NCBI GenBank assembly: GCA_022885665.1
Contig: JAGQDJ010000022.1
Location: forward strand, 124,001-188,000
Direction of reading: 5' to 3'
Length of the DNA: 64,000 nucleotides
Origin: Triops longicaudatus
Lineage: Eukaryota > Arthropoda > Branchiopoda > Notostraca > Triopsidae
Within the stretch, counting starts at the first letter, position 1. Each line of letters starts with the position of its first letter. The notes under the pieces are model-generated. The model had not been told where the DNA came from. It did no database searches and worked only from the letters and a program-made list of their open reading frames with translations. The position numbers were made by a program, and so were the translations under genes. Positions 36,307 to 50,600 of this stretch are shown here, piece by piece.

Positions 36307-39300
36307 TTGATTGTATGCCAATTGTTCGCGTTTTTGTTAAATATACAAGATTGCTCCATCTGTAACAGAAAGTAATAGCATCACTTCTTTTGGGTGCGTT
36401 TATCTTCGTTCCCGAAATGTCTATCACGGTTAGACTTTGTTCTCATTTCAAGATCCCGTTATAATGCGGGGCCAAAGGTCGACATTAAAGGGCGTCTTGG
36501 AACGTAATAATAAAAACAAATAAGAACTTTTGTAATGGGGGTAGCTTTGAGGTTATGTGCCTTTTCCTGGTACCTTCCAGCGCTTGCTGAGACTTACTAT
36601 TAGCATGCTTCGCCCATGGTTGCACCTGGGAAACAATGCTCAATAAGCTTTACTATATTTTTCTCTTTGTCTTCGGGGTGTTTTTTGACTAGGTACGGTG
36701 GCTGGGAAAGGACGGGAGTAGGTCAGTATTAGAAACGTGAGTCAAGAAACAAAAATTCCTATCCAGGAGTTAGGTAAGACCGAAAACTGAGAGGTCAGCC
36801 GGATGATCCCAGTTTTGTCTTCTTCTTTTTTCCTGTCCCTAATTGTGGCGACAAGTGAGTTGTACTTGTACGTGGGTCGGGATAGGCTAGGACATGCTAT
36901 AAAGCATGATATTCTCTGCGGTTGACGTTTCCGGGTAAATCATATTGTACTACCTGCTGCAGAAAGTGCCAGATTTGTTCTTCCACCGCACAAAAATGAT
37001 AAACTGGATGAAATCCGCCAGTAGAAAAGGAGTTTTCTTTCAGAAAGTGGCATTAAATGAAATAAACGTAAAGAGGAGAGTTGGAAAGTAAAACTCTGAG
37101 CAATTTGATTTGACGTAAAAAATGAAAAATCACCTTCGAAGACAGTCGAAATGTAGGACCAGTACTTATGTAGTACTCCGTAAGGTAGACCGGGGTGTAG
37201 CAGCTCTGTGAGTCAGGGGCTCGGAATGTCCAGTCTTCTCGTAAAAAAGGAATGAAACATAAAAATTGAAAAAGAATGAGAGACCACCGTAGTGCTGATT
37301 GCTATAGAGGAAAGAAAGGGTAGCGAACCATTTGTTCGGTATATCTTTCTCGATAGCATTCTCCTTTAAAGAATCCCTATAGGCCTTTTCCCGACACCAC
37401 TTTTAATCTAGAAGAAAAGGACTACGAGAATAGCCCGGACAGAAAGAGTTCATCGCAAACCTTCTGCGCTACCCAAATGGGCTATCAAGTCTAACAAAAG
37501 CGATCCATGAAATATAAAAAAATAAATGAAAATTAGAGTGAAGAAACTATCCCGAGCCCGAAGAAAATGCATGTAAGTCATTTCCGAAGTGAAAGATTAT
37601 GCTCTGTTATTTTAATTTTATTCTGTCAAGCAGGGCTGAACATATAAAAATGGGCGGTTTGAACTTTCCAGACTAAAAATCATTCCACCCCTTTCCGTGT
37701 GAGTGAAAATCCTATGGCTGGAAGTTAAATATCTTTTTAAGGTAAAATTGCTCAAAGCTTCTTGTTTGTTGAAGGATTTTAGCCTAGCCCATAATTAACT
37801 CTAAGCTTTTAACAAAAGTGCTATGACCGAGAAGAGAGTCCAAAAGAGAAGACCACCCCAAATTTTTCACATGGGCTTTCAGAAATGACTTTAATCGCAC
37901 GCAAGAGCCATTTTCATAAGATGGAAACAGTCCCCTAACTGGGAACTTAACACCTAACTTGACTTGGTCTACTTACAAGAAGTTGAAACGCGACCCTTGT
38001 TCACAAGAAAAGTAATCGAGGATGTCGTAGAGTCCTTGATCGTGATGGAGTAGAAAAACCGATGTACGCATCAATGAATAGGCAGAAGTACAATTGGGGA
38101 CACGAGATAGTTGAAGGAGAAAAAGACGCGGTTCGATCAACTTGAATTTATTGAGATTTAAAAGGAACAAGAATAGCTGCAATTACAAGAATAGATTGCC
38201 GCTTGATCCAACTGTCACAGTATTTTATCTAGAAGAAACTCTCACGCTTTAATATAACACTGCCGTAGGGTGACAAAACAATGGACTTCAAAATTTCTCA
38301 GGGATTTTTTTCGATTCCTTCGTAAAATTCAAGTTGAGGGATTTAAGGAGCTTGATAAGAAAACCGGAACTTTAAGTGGGTACTGTATTGTCCCCTTGAA
38401 AATATTCATTAACAGGAAGCATTTTTTACATTTTCCTTGTAAAAAAAAGTAAGATTTTTAAGATGGAAAGGGGCAAACTATGAGAAAAGAATAATGAATG
38501 ACTAGTGATGAACATTGAAGTAAGCAACGTGAGGTCATTGCACGTCGCTTAACCACGGAATCGTGCTTGAATAATAAGTCAATCTTTTCAGATCTTAAAA
38601 ATAAGCTAGATGATGAGCACATTGTGATAGTTTTACAATTGAAACGATTCCAAGTTTTTGCAAGCCGAGAACTGTTTGGCTGGATTCGCGATTTCTGAGA
38701 CGGCAGACTAAATAACAGGACTTGACAGGATGCTCTGTATACGACGTTTCATTACCAAAAGCTTGGGGTTTAGTGGCCAAAAATGTGGCGCGATTACAAG
38801 GGATAACAATAAGCTCCCAGGTGAATTAAATGCCATTGCTTATTTCTTCTTGAAAAAAAAACTTAGTTATCCTCGTTGCGCTGCCCTCAATTCTGACTTC
38901 ATTTGTTGTCCATCGACCAGGAACCGATTATGGTCTCATAGCAAAAAAACTAAGCTTTCACCACGCTTTGAATAACAGTTTACATGACAAGTGGACACCT
39001 GACGATCCTAGTGTAACAAGTTAGATATTGAAAATGTTCTTACCATTGAGTCTGCCAGAACTGGAGCGTGAAATGAGCACCATGTTTTCCTACGCATGTA
39101 AGCGCCTGTGAAACGTTTATGATGATGCATGACAAAAAGAACTCCGCTATTCTGCGAAGAAGCGCCTAATGCTCTTTCAGTGGACGAATACATTTTAATA
39201 GAGACGTCTCTTTCTGGGATGAAAAAAAGCTACAGAACCAAAGCTAATACGATCATAGCGTGGATTATACGAGTTCGCTAAGGACATAAAAGGTGAGTGT

Positions 39301-40350
39301 ACTGTCTTACTTGCTCAGCAGGTGGGAAAGCAAGATATGAAGAGTTCGAGGAGTGTTAGTTAAAGGTAAAGGGTATTCGTACACTACCCGAGGAACACAA
39401 CAAAGCAAACGGAAATTTCTTTTAGAGTATTTTGGTGTAAAAAGAAAGCGGGTAAGAGGGGAGGTGCTTCAGCCCCCGTGAAACGGCACAAAAACTGTTC
39501 AGGCATCCACTCTTGCCTCGCAGACTGTACCTAACCTTCACCGGTGGCGGTAAAACTGGGTTTAAAGTGTTTGACAGAACTGACTACCAAGGTCTACGAT
39601 TGCACAGTCTCTGGTATTTATCGTGCAAATTCCTAGCGTTTTGACACCGAAAACCCAGAAAGCCACGTGTGGTGAATACTTGGAATCGGAAATTAATTGG
39701 GCTGACATGTTACCCTTCGTATTGAACGCGTTCGTCATAACTATCACCTTGACAGGTAAGCCTTTCATTGGAGTTAGCTAGAGTTATCTATCTTCCGTAT
39801 TAAAAAGCAAGAATCCCGAAGAATCACAGGCGCTTAGTAAAGTTTCATGTGTTCCGTGTAGTTGTAGTCAAGTCAGTGGCAACTTTCTGTTTTCTGTGGA
39901 TTTTGAAAAATGAGATAAAGCCCAAAAACTTCGTAAAATTGCCCCTACCGTCTACCGTCAACTATGACACGTGGCTTGAGGCACCACTGCTAATATTCTG
40001 TTTCACATGTGGTGTACACGCCAAAAAAGGGGCCAAAGACCTTGTGGCTGTTGGCTATTCGCTTCTCCATCGTTATTTACGAAACCTGACCATCATTTGT
40101 CATAGAAACAGATGTTGTGGTAGCTAAAACGTCGTGTTTTTTTTTTTTTCTTTACGCTTTCTTGCCTAGACTTTGGGCATTATTGCATTTTTTCCATTTC
40201 AAAACCAAGCATTCATCGCCGGTCGGTGTCTTCGATAGGTTCTTCATTTCTCTTTAGCTGAAACAAAGTGTTTTGTCACTTGATGGTGGGTGAGATCTTC
40301 CAGAAAGGAAAACCTTAAGTGCCTCGTTAAGTAATCAACCAAGTGTGAAC
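36307..40350. other. Gene-free stretch between NSMCE1 and the Kazal gene
   Basis: Only short unrelated open frames are seen. The longest (39849-40127, 92 codons) has no recognisable motif. The promoter and any non-coding first exon of the Kazal gene should lie near the right end, but no distinct motif cluster was found. Confidence 0.5.
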
Positions 40351-43300
40351 ATGCTCTGCACAAAGCTTGATCTGCTTTATCCCCATCCGCCAACTGCAAC
40401 CTTGTTAGTGCATCTGCCTTGGTTGCAGTTACCTATTGGTGAGGCTCAGTGGAGAGTTTGGTGGCTAATGTGGTGGCTGCAGACAACAGCTTTTATTCCA
40501 TATTCATGTCTCACGCCACCAGGTAAACAATACAAGTGAATGCTTCTTGAACGAAAGGAAAAGGAAAAATGCGGAGTCAGGATAGAAAAAGTGTCTCACG
40601 CCGAAAAAAGTTGCCAATGTCATTAACTTCCGGGGGTTTGTTTGCCGAGTTTCCATAACGGACAATGCACTTCAAGCACGGTTGGCTTGCTTAAAGATAA
40701 AACGCGATCTGGTATAATAAAAGAAACGAGAAACCGGGCTTCTGTCCATTGTGTAGGAGATCATTAAAACGGAAATACTACACAGTATCATGTTGATGTG
40801 TCGATGGACGCCCTGTAAAGCAATCCTGCACAACCAACCAATTAATTACATCCCTTATCACGTAAACAGGCATCTTAAGTTACTCGCGACATTAATAAAG
40901 TAGGCTAAATAACAACCCAGGGCGCGACTTGGAATTGTCTGGTGATAATAATCTCTATTATTCTTCGGCATAGAAAACAAACTAAAAGCGAATAGAACGT
41001 TAAGACGAACAGAGCATGAAATATCATTCGAGAACAATGATACTGAAGAATGCCTCGCCGATTGGTGTGACAGCTACAATGAAACAAAAGAACTTTTCGC
41101 ACGTAACGGTCTTCCCAGAGCGCATTGACAACTAAATTTAGGGACTTGCAAAACTTTTTTGAGAAATAAGAAAATCCAACAATAATAGTAAAAGCAATGG
41201 ACGACTTCCGCATCGTTGTTCGGCTTATCGAGATTCTACCCTGTGATAGCACATAATTTCTCATTGCTTTTAGACTGTATTTCATTTATCTTAAGGGTAA
41301 CCGCATTTAAAAGACGCATTCCCCATTCCTTTGCTACATCATTCCAAGATTGGACGATCTGAACATTTATCCAAGATGAGGGAAGCAGTGTGAACGAGGG
41401 CAAAAGCGACGGTAAATTCAAAGTCAAAGTTGCCAGTAGTTCGAGAGTTGAAGTGAATGAGGTACGTTGGAAATGTGGCGCAGATACATTCCAAGGAATG
41501 CCAAAAGGCACTTTACATATAATGTTAACAAATTTTGTCAAGAACACGAGTTAACGCGTTCAGCGTTTCAACAAGTTGTTTTCTAGAACATTTTCTTGTG
41601 TAGCATATTGTTCTTTTTGTCCGATAGTACGCCTTTTTAACTTTGAATATAGCACGTAAGACTTGATTTTGTCTCTTCCTTTAGGACCATGGGTAGATGC
41701 CCAGCAATCTCGATCGTGTCCCAAGTACTGCCCCAAATCCAACGAACCTGTTTGCGGCTCGGACAAAGTGATCTACAGCAACGAGTGCTTTCTGCATCAA
41801 GCTAATTGCGATAGTGGTGAGTAGCAAAAAGAACGTGCGCCCCTCTCGGTATTTTTGTTATAATGGCATGGGACAGAAATTACCTGGAGAAGATGTCGGT
41901 CAAGACACCGAAGTAGGTCACATAAGCTGTGATAATTGTACCGTTTGCGGAAAGAAGGGGACTTTCATTTAGCCTGGTTTATTTCTCCGGTATTCCATCG
42001 TTTAACCATATTCTCGCCTTACAGATGTGGTAGTAGCCGAGCCTCAAGTGTGTACTAGGGCTAAAGGATCACTTTGTGAGAACCGCTGTACTTCTGAAGA
42101 AGACCCGGTATGCGGATCCGACGGTCGAACGGTACAGTAATTCTCTTAATTAGGGTCATTTCATGCCGCCATGTCTAACCCTCTAATCCCACAATTTTCT
42201 TCACTTACAGTACCTCAACACGTGCGTTATGATGGTGGAAGAATGCCGGTAACTAGCGAAAAGTTAATTAAAACCGATCAAATTTTAAGAGATTTTGTTT
42301 GTGCGTTTTCCCTGTCTCCACAGTCGGGGAATTCGTTTAGCTCACATGGGGCCGTGTATTAACAAAACCGTGGTAGAAGAAGAATGCCCCCAATCTTGTG
42401 AAGGTGCACCAGTTGATGGACCCATTTGTGCTAGTAATGGGAACGTATATCCTTCTCGCTGCGCATTAAAGCTGCAAACTTGCAAGTAAAACACCGAACT
42501 AGCACTGCCAACAAGCGACCTTTGCTTGTGATTCCCTTTTTTTGGTGACCGAGTAAAAAACAGTTCTAAATGTCTGTCTGTTTCCTAGACAAGGCGTGGT
42601 GGAAACGAAAGAAAAACATTGCTTATTGACCAAGTACTCAAAAGACTCGTGCTGGAGAGCTTCCAAAGCCGTGTGCGGCTCTAATGGTCAAATTTATGCT
42701 TCGTCTTGTCTTCTACGGAAACAATCGTCCTTGACAGGGTAAGAAAAAATTCATGTAGAAATGTGCTATTCGCTTTGTGAACATTACGCAACTTATTCCT
42801 TGATAGCCCTTTGCAAGGAGCTGTTTTACCCCCTTTTTTCTTAAAAAAAAAATCTTCCAAGTGAATTTCTCACATCAGCCAACAAAAAAAAAAGTCAAAA
42901 CAATAAGAGGTGTGAATACAGTGCTCTGTCAATTTCGGAGCACGCTAGTTCTCAAGGACTAAGCACTGTGTGAACGTTGCTGGTAGCACATGAGCCATTT
43001 GCGTTGGCAAATGAGACAAATAGCGCGGGAAAATTCCAGGGCAACATCGATGGTAATTCAGTTGATAAAATCACACGAGCTAGGCATGTAATGAACACAG
43101 TGATTGTAATAAAGCTCGAGACTAAAGCCATTTGAAAGGTAGCGTAGTGTGAATATCACAAGGTCCTGCTCATAAGTGGCCCAAGTTTTTCTCCCTTTAA
43201 TCCCCTTCTTTGGACCTGTTAATAGAAAATACGTGTTTGAAGTTCCAATGACCTATTGCGCATTGCAAGAGCGCTCAGCGAACAACTGCGCATTCGATTG

Positions 43301-44623
43301 CTTGGAAGATGAAAACGCTAGTCCAGTTTGCGGCTCGGATGGTAATTTGCCAATTAATATCCCTCATTTTTTCGCATGACAAGATTCTAATCTGATTTAT
43401 TTCTTTGCCCTTTCCACACACAAAAAGGAAACATTTACAGCAGCTTGTGTCAAATGCGCAAATTGAATTGCCTCGGGTAAAGACTTTTTTTTATCATTCC
43501 ATTCAATATCCGCCGTTCCTCTTTTCCAAGAAGAAAACAGTAGTGACAGGAAGGCCTCGTTCACATCTTTTGCCTTTCACAGCACATTTTGTTTCGTCTA
43601 AAAAATAAGTTTTTGTTGTTAATTCTCTTTTCTTTTGAAATAGTCAAGCAAATGGAAAAGTGATTGTAGTGGAATGGCTTCGCTGTGCGGCCAAAGCGAT
43701 GCGTTGCGCCGACATTACATGCAAATCTAATGCCACTCAGGGATCTCAGGAAGAACTCTATTGCGGGAATGACGGACAAACATACACCGACTGCGAGCTC
43801 AAAGTGGCTGCCTGTCGCCGAAGCACGGAATTAGCCCATATTGGCCCATGCACTAACCTCACCGAAGAGGAAACGGCATCTTGTGCTGCGATCAGCTGCC
43901 CGGAAGACGATCAGGATGACGAGCCAGTCTGTGCATCCAACGGCAACGTGTACCGGTAATTACTGCTTTGTTAAAAGCTACCCTCTTTGAACTCGGCTCC
44001 TTTTCTCTCTTCCCATACCTCCTGCTTTTCTAGCATACTCCTCACTCTGTTTCCCCTCCTTCGCCGGCTACCTCGCTTTTGACCACCTTTACTATCCTAG
44101 ATATTAGACTAACTCATGTCTTAATTTCAGGTCGTTATGCGAAATGGAACGCCAAACCTGCGGACAACATGTAATTGCTGTAGCTCGAAAGCACTGTCAG
44201 ATGACGAAATTCTGCGGTCACTCATGCAGCAAGAAAAGCCAAAGCGTTTGCGGCAGTGATCTCAAAATCTACCGCAACCTGTGCACCATGTTTGCCAACA
44301 ATTGTGGTCGCTTTGTTTACGAAGTGCCTATGAAAAGATGTTTGGCTGTGGCAGGCTTCCACTTCACTGGCTGTAACCGAATTTGTCCCAGCGAGTACGA
44401 CCCCGTCTGTGGTAAGTTTCCTTTAGTATTTTTTCCATTGCTAAATGTGACTGGTCTAACAAATCTGCACCATTTTCACGAAATTACAGGGTCGGACAAC
44501 AAAACCTACTCCAACGAATGCTTTCTGGAGCTGGAACACTGTAGATCTCGGTCGTTGGTCACCAAGAAGCATTACGGCAAATGCGGAGAACCCGTACCGG
44601 AACCCAAAGCGTATCTGTATTAA
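40351..44623 (+). CDS. Secreted multi-Kazal serine protease inhibitor (nine domains)
   Basis: Exons: 40351-40522 (tentative), 41685-41816, 42025-42131, 42211-42248, 42324-42485, 42589-42738, 43226-43341, 43428-43476, 43644-43955, 44131-44411, 44490-44623; phases all agree, 550 aa. Nine tandem Kazal domains follow a short N-terminal segment; most carry the VCGSDG-x-x-Y core or a variant (ICASNGNVY, YCGNDGQTY, VCASNGNVY). Eight have six cysteines. Domain 4 (around SCWRASKAVCGSNGQIY) lacks cysteines 1 and 5, which normally bond each other. Predicted P1 residues (second after Cys 2) are Lys in domains 1 and 8, Ser in 2, 6 and 9, Glu in 5 and 7, Gly in 3, so targets probably differ. The first exon is weak: it ends in the right phase and is hydrophobic, but its peptide is an atypical signal, and an in-frame ATG at 40468 is an alternative. 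The 78-nt last intron is open in frame. Related proteins act outside the cell in immunity or gut protection. Confidence 0.88.
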
Positions 44624-47600
44624 GTTTTCAACATCCCATACGTCGACTTTACGAACTAGGTTTTTTGCGTCTTACGTGAAGTAAAGCCTTTTAGGGAAAA
44701 ACATGGAGCTAGGCAGGTTTTTTCCTGCCCACCCTTTGTAAATTATTTCTTTCGCTCCCCATAAAATTTGTAAGATTGGTTGTTTTTGTGCCACTCGTTG
44801 TTACCTACTTATTTAAGATATTCTGAATAATGCCTATGCTTGCCTTTGGCATTTCCGTTGTAGCCCACTCTTCCCATGACCTCCATTATGCAAGTTATAT
44901 TTCTCTTTTCAACTGTTTTAATACAGTCGTTTTTGTTCGTTAGTTAAATGCACTAATTGAATTTCACGGTTTGTTTGCCAACCAAGCAGAATATAATAAT
45001 AGTGTCATCATGTTGCTAGAATGAGAACGTATCGATCTGGGCTTGCAACTTGACTACGATATTAGTGTAAGCAGGTTGACGTAAGGGAGAATATGATTCT
45101 TCCGAGTTTTATGAGCTCCCGGCGTCAAAAAATGTAACCTTTTCCATGAATCGAGTAAATCAAGACAGTCTGCTGAGTTAAGGGAAAGCTAAGGGCCATG
45201 GATTTAAGACGACTTAGTTACTTGACATGAAAAGCGGTGGAGCCTCGTTTCCTGCATCTTTTGGAAAGCGAAAGAATAGACCAGTATTTATTGAGCTAAC
45301 GCAATGGGGTGAGAAGGGTTGCCAGTTGGTAGTAGTGCACTCGACTCTCCTCTTCTATGAAAAGAACGCGCAAAAAATCCAGTCACCCGTGCTGAAGGTA
45401 GCACTCGACGACTTTCTCTTGATAACGTTGGAAAAGGGCCAGTTCAAACTCTGGCTACTTCAGCTACTATGGATGGAAACACTTATGAGGTTTTAGCTAT
45501 AAAGACCTACAATAAGTTCACATAAAGAGCAAAGCGTTGTGAATTAAGGGGTTAATATTACCATATCTGAGTTTTTTTTGTCGATCTCATGTAATTTTCT
45601 GAACGATGTACCTCAGTTCGCAGTTTTTTTTTTTCCAAATGGAAACCTTCCTCACCGTTATTTTAAATACAAGAAGAATCCACAACATTAGCTTTCATTT
45701 GGTTTTCCTCTAAATTACGACTATTTTTAACGATAGTTAACAATTATTTTTAACAATGTTTTTAACGATAGTGTAATTATATCCAAGAAAAGTAAATAGG
45801 GTCAAATGCGTTATTGTGCAATACTGTACTTTTATAATGGTTTAAAAAGAATTGTTCCATCAGAAGAACTGATTCAGTGTGGGTATACCACTTAAACAAC
45901 TGTCATTGTTTCCTGCCTGTGAACTCCCTGAACTAAGATGGCTAAACATAATATAGCCAACAACAGAGGCACGTTTCCAGCAAACAACTTAGTAGATCTA
46001 CACTTGTGACTTATGATAAGTTCCTAACTTCTGTCGACTAAAACATGGCTAAAGGTAGTCCAAGCTGCTTCCTGCTGCGTGAACGGCAAATTGGCGTTGC
46101 TTTGGCAGCTGTCGGCCATAGTTGTGCTTCATTAATTAAGATGAATATTACCATTTTCGAGCAACTCTTCCCTTCCCACACCCCCAAGCTCTTTCTCAAC
46201 TTTTCTTGCGAAAATGCTTCCTCAGGCCAGCTTTTTTTCTGTTTATGAATAAATCCAAATACATTTCGCCATCCTAAGTTGCGCATACCTTGAAGTTTGC
46301 GCCTCGACTCGTATCAAAAGTCTTTTGCCTTTTACTAATACATGCAACTCTTCTCTACTTTAGAAACTTCCTTTTAAAACTCTATCTATTTCCTGCATCT
46401 TTCCAAGAAAAAAAAAACTACCCCACATCCATATTCACGTTGGCTCAGAAATGGAGTCGAGAAGAAAGTCTCGTGGGTGCTCCACATAAGTGGCAAGGTT
46501 TCTTGCCTTCCCTTTAATTATTCCTTAAGTTTAAAAGAAGGAAAACGAAGCGGAAAATACCACAAAGCGTTTCACCTTTAAAGAAAAGTCAAACTACCAT
46601 TTCAATTTTTCATAAAAAACACTTCCTTAAGATGGTCAATCCGTCGTCTGTGGTATTCTCTTTCCCTGTCCCTTCCTTCTTTCGTTTCCTCTCACCCTCT
46701 CGCTCGCAGTAGTAAAGTAAAGCTCACCAAATAACCAAGCTTAAACTCAAAGATCCCGTAGAAATTCTTCTCCACTCAAACGTCAAGACTGTTACCTGCC
46801 CAACCCGCGTCCCCTGGTAGCTACAAAAAGGCAGCAAGGCGAAACAGGGACCACACCAGCAAGGAAAACATTTCTTCGTCTATCGCGTCGCGCTTTCCCC
46901 AAGCTTTGCTTGTATCTCGCATGTGTCAACATCAATTGCAGAGCACATGTTCGAAGAGGAAGGGCTACTTGAACGAAAAATAAAACACTGGCAAAAAATA
47001 GGTTTCTACCGAAGGAACTCCGACCGAAATTTCAGCTGCAATTACAGACCGATAAACTGGAAAACGAAGAAGAATAGTTCCGTTGCCCGGCGAGGTAGTT
47101 CGTCGCGCCTTTCAGTCCCCGATTTAAGACCCCTTCCCATACCCACGTAAACGGAAAAGATCTTCCAGCCCGCATTTTCAATTTATAGCTACCCAAGGAA
47201 AGCCCAAAGCCCAAGCCCCCGCCTTTCACCAAAAAGCTCAAAGCTAGAGCTTTTCTGGTTTGGATAAAAAGGAAAAGCGTCTTCACGTCTTTTCGGGCAA
47301 GATCGATAATAGTTCATCGTTATCGTATGGGCCCATAGCACTGGCATCTCCATGGGACTTCCCCCACTCCCATCTCCTTCACTATCCACCCAAGCCTCAC
47401 AATCATAAGCTGCTAAGGGTATATAGAATAAGGCTTCCCACTCCGTTAAAATAATTATACTTGATTGTTGCCGACGCGTCCAAGAGCAACAGGGTCTATA
47501 GTCCTTCTTGTGTTTGCTTGTTGAGGGAAGCTAAGACCACTTAAACAGATTTTGCTTGAGAGGCTTAATAAACGCAACCAGCTTTGTTCGGGATCAAAAA

Positions 47601-50600
47601 TTAAGGTGTCCTTGCCGTTTGCCATGATGGAAACCTAAAACTGCCTCTGACAGTAACAAGTGCGAGCTGAGCGCAACAATGGGGTGATTATTTTGTTTAT
47701 GAACATCAAAATTAAAAGGACACCGCACACGAAGAAAAATAAAGTTGAAAAAATGGGCAAAATACTCAAAACTTAATATAACATAGTATGTGATAAGAAG
47801 AAAATCCCAAGCTTATCTCATATTGTATTAGTTATTCATTGTAATCAAATGGTAGAGAAGCAAAAACTAGTTCCAAAAATGTGTTAAGTTTGTTAGTGCA
47901 ATTGACTATATAATAAGATGTAGATAAAGAAATCCGACAACAGGTTATTGAGAAAAAATACACAGAAAAAAGTCAAAGTAAACACATGCGGCCATGAAAG
48001 TTATTTTCACTTTTACGCTATGGTTAAAAAAAAACTTGTGCTAACTACCTAGCAAAGCCAAACCGAAAACACGTTAATCCAGTCTAATGTGAGCTAAGCA
48101 TACTTCAGCTTTCCATTCTTGTATGGTAAGATTGGTTAGATACCTTTGTATTAGACAAAAATCCTTTACTTAAGAATCCAGTATGGATGCTTACAACCGA
48201 AGAGTTGCTGGAACTGCAGTAAAAGCTCGCTATAACGTACATGCAGGGGCATTGGGCTGACTGGCTCGTAAGCGCCTGGTTTGGGAAACGTTTGTGCCGG
48301 CGCCATTGATCGCGAAGTTTGCTTTAAATAAAAATGAGGACTTCTGCATTAAAGTTATAAGAAGAGAAAACCTAATCTAGCAATTTTTGAAAAGCGAGAT
48401 CCTTCCTGTTTAATGCTTAAGTTATGGAGTGGAAGAGGGACGGATCAGTTCGGGTAGTTTTCTGATTTTGTTTTCTTTTCGTTTGGAAACCAAAGTGTAG
48501 TGTGCAGTGTCACATATTTTGCTTTTCGTTTCACATCTACTATTTTACCGCACCTCATCTGTTGAGTAGTTATGAAAAATTACGAATAAACTGGTACTTT
48601 CGTGCTATCCAGTACTGCACTCCTCTGATTTTCTACCGCTACCAATTACCGCTACAGTGTCAAGTGAAAAATATTGTAGTGATTATTTTGCCGTGGTACA
48701 GTATACGAAAGATCCTTTTACTTATCCCAGTATTTTTTTTTCTGTTTTAACCCTTATGGTAACTAAAGTATGGCAACATTTCCTTTTGTTGCTAGAATTT
48801 TTCCATCCCCCCATTCAAGACATTCAGAAAAGGTCTCTTGAATATTTTTGATTGATTTCAAGAAAAGAATCTGAACAACACACGCTTCACTTGATAGTGC
48901 AACTTATACTGCGACCAGATCCAAGCCAAATTGTTACTTAGTCTTGTGTGGCAAAAATGAAAGTTTTCTTTGCAACCTTTCTTCGTGTGGAAAGGTGCTT
49001 ACGACCTTCTAAGAAAACAACTTCTGTTTGACCACCATTTCCACTTCCTTCGGTTTGTTTTCTCTTTATTTATTCGTACCCGTTCCAGCCGAAAGTTCAC
49101 AGGGCACACAAGTCGTTTTTCACCTCGCAGTTATCGTGAGGGTCTCCACTTTTTCCTCTAGTGTTTTGGACCACTATATGCTTGAGAACCTTGTACAAAC
49201 GCAGATAGGAAAAGACGGAGGGAAAACAAGGCAAGGCTTTTTTGCAACTGCTTTTGGTTGAGAATTATCTAAACGTAAACCGAGATTGCCTAGCGTGAAA
49301 AAGCCCCAGAGAACCTTAACTTGGGGTGGGGTAAGACCGGGATGTAAAAGAGTATGCAGGCACGAGCGGATGAGGCACGTTTAATGAACCTTTCGCAAGG
49401 ATTTAAAAGACTTTTGAAATACGAGTCTGTATTAAACAGGAAGGGTAGAAATCCAATGACGTTTATATGCTCAAGTAAACCCTTTTTACAGTTACGAACC
49501 TACGAACAAAGTTTAAACACACTCCCGTTTTAGTTCTTAAGCTCGTAAAGTGCAAGAAAAATCCCACAAGATTCCATTTTGCGAAAATTACGCAAATTAC
49601 GGAAACATCGCTTTGCAGATCGAAAGCTCAAAGGACGAGGGAAAAAATGCAGAATACTTTCTTTTAAAAATGCGAAAGTTCTTTTTTTAAAGGTAATTTT
49701 TTATTTTTTTTTATAATGTATCCCAGTTTGCAGTTACGTAACATCTAGTGAAACTCACGATCAGCTTACGTTTCATATTACTGTGATAAAAAAATTACCG
49801 GCGGCGATAATATGGCAAAATAGTTACTATCTATTTAATATTCAGTAGTACTTTCTAAAATTTTTAACAGGATATTTTCACTTTGTGCAGTTAAAATGAA
49901 GTTTGTTTTCCTTCTGACATTTAATTTCGAAATAAAGAATACATGAATTTTTATGGGAGATGGTTTGCTGTTTATAATATATAATTATTCTTTAATGATC
50001 TTCATTCGTTTGTTATTATCAATGGTTTTATAAGAACAATTCTGCGTCCTTGAATCTCGGTTTTCATTGAGTGAATGTTCAAGTGCTGCGACCATGAATC
50101 TATTATCAGTCCGGGGTTAACAGTGAAGGAAACGAATGCCTCTGTTCTTCATTGCAGCGTTGTGACAAAAGCGCGCCCTTTCCAAGATGCTGAGAAAGTG
50201 TTCATCTTTGAAGTCGAAGAATTGGGCTGCGAGTCTATCGAAGCAATAGTCAGTTTCACATGTCGTAAAAAGTGCTATTATATTGTCCCCCAAAGATCCA
50301 GCGTGGCCCAAATCAATGGGAACTTACCATCGAGATTTTTCCCAAAGATCAACCTTAACAGAATCAGGAAACCACGCCCTAAGCAATATCCATCCGAACG
50401 CAAAAGACTTGTCTTTTAACTGTCGGTCGGTTTTCTTTCTTCTGCTCTTCTTCATTCTCCTCAAACTTTTGAAACTGTCAAGAAAGCAGGTCAAGTTTCC
50501 ATAAACTCGTTTCTACTCCCGGACTCTTTTCTCCCCCTTTTTTATATCCTGGTCTATTAAATTTTTCGGTGGACCTGCGGACTTCCGTCATATATCTATG

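Noticed and set aside
47032..47389. Minus-strand frames of 84 and 66 codons
   Set aside because: Repetitive glycine/proline-coding stretches overlapping in several frames, with no exon signals or homology.
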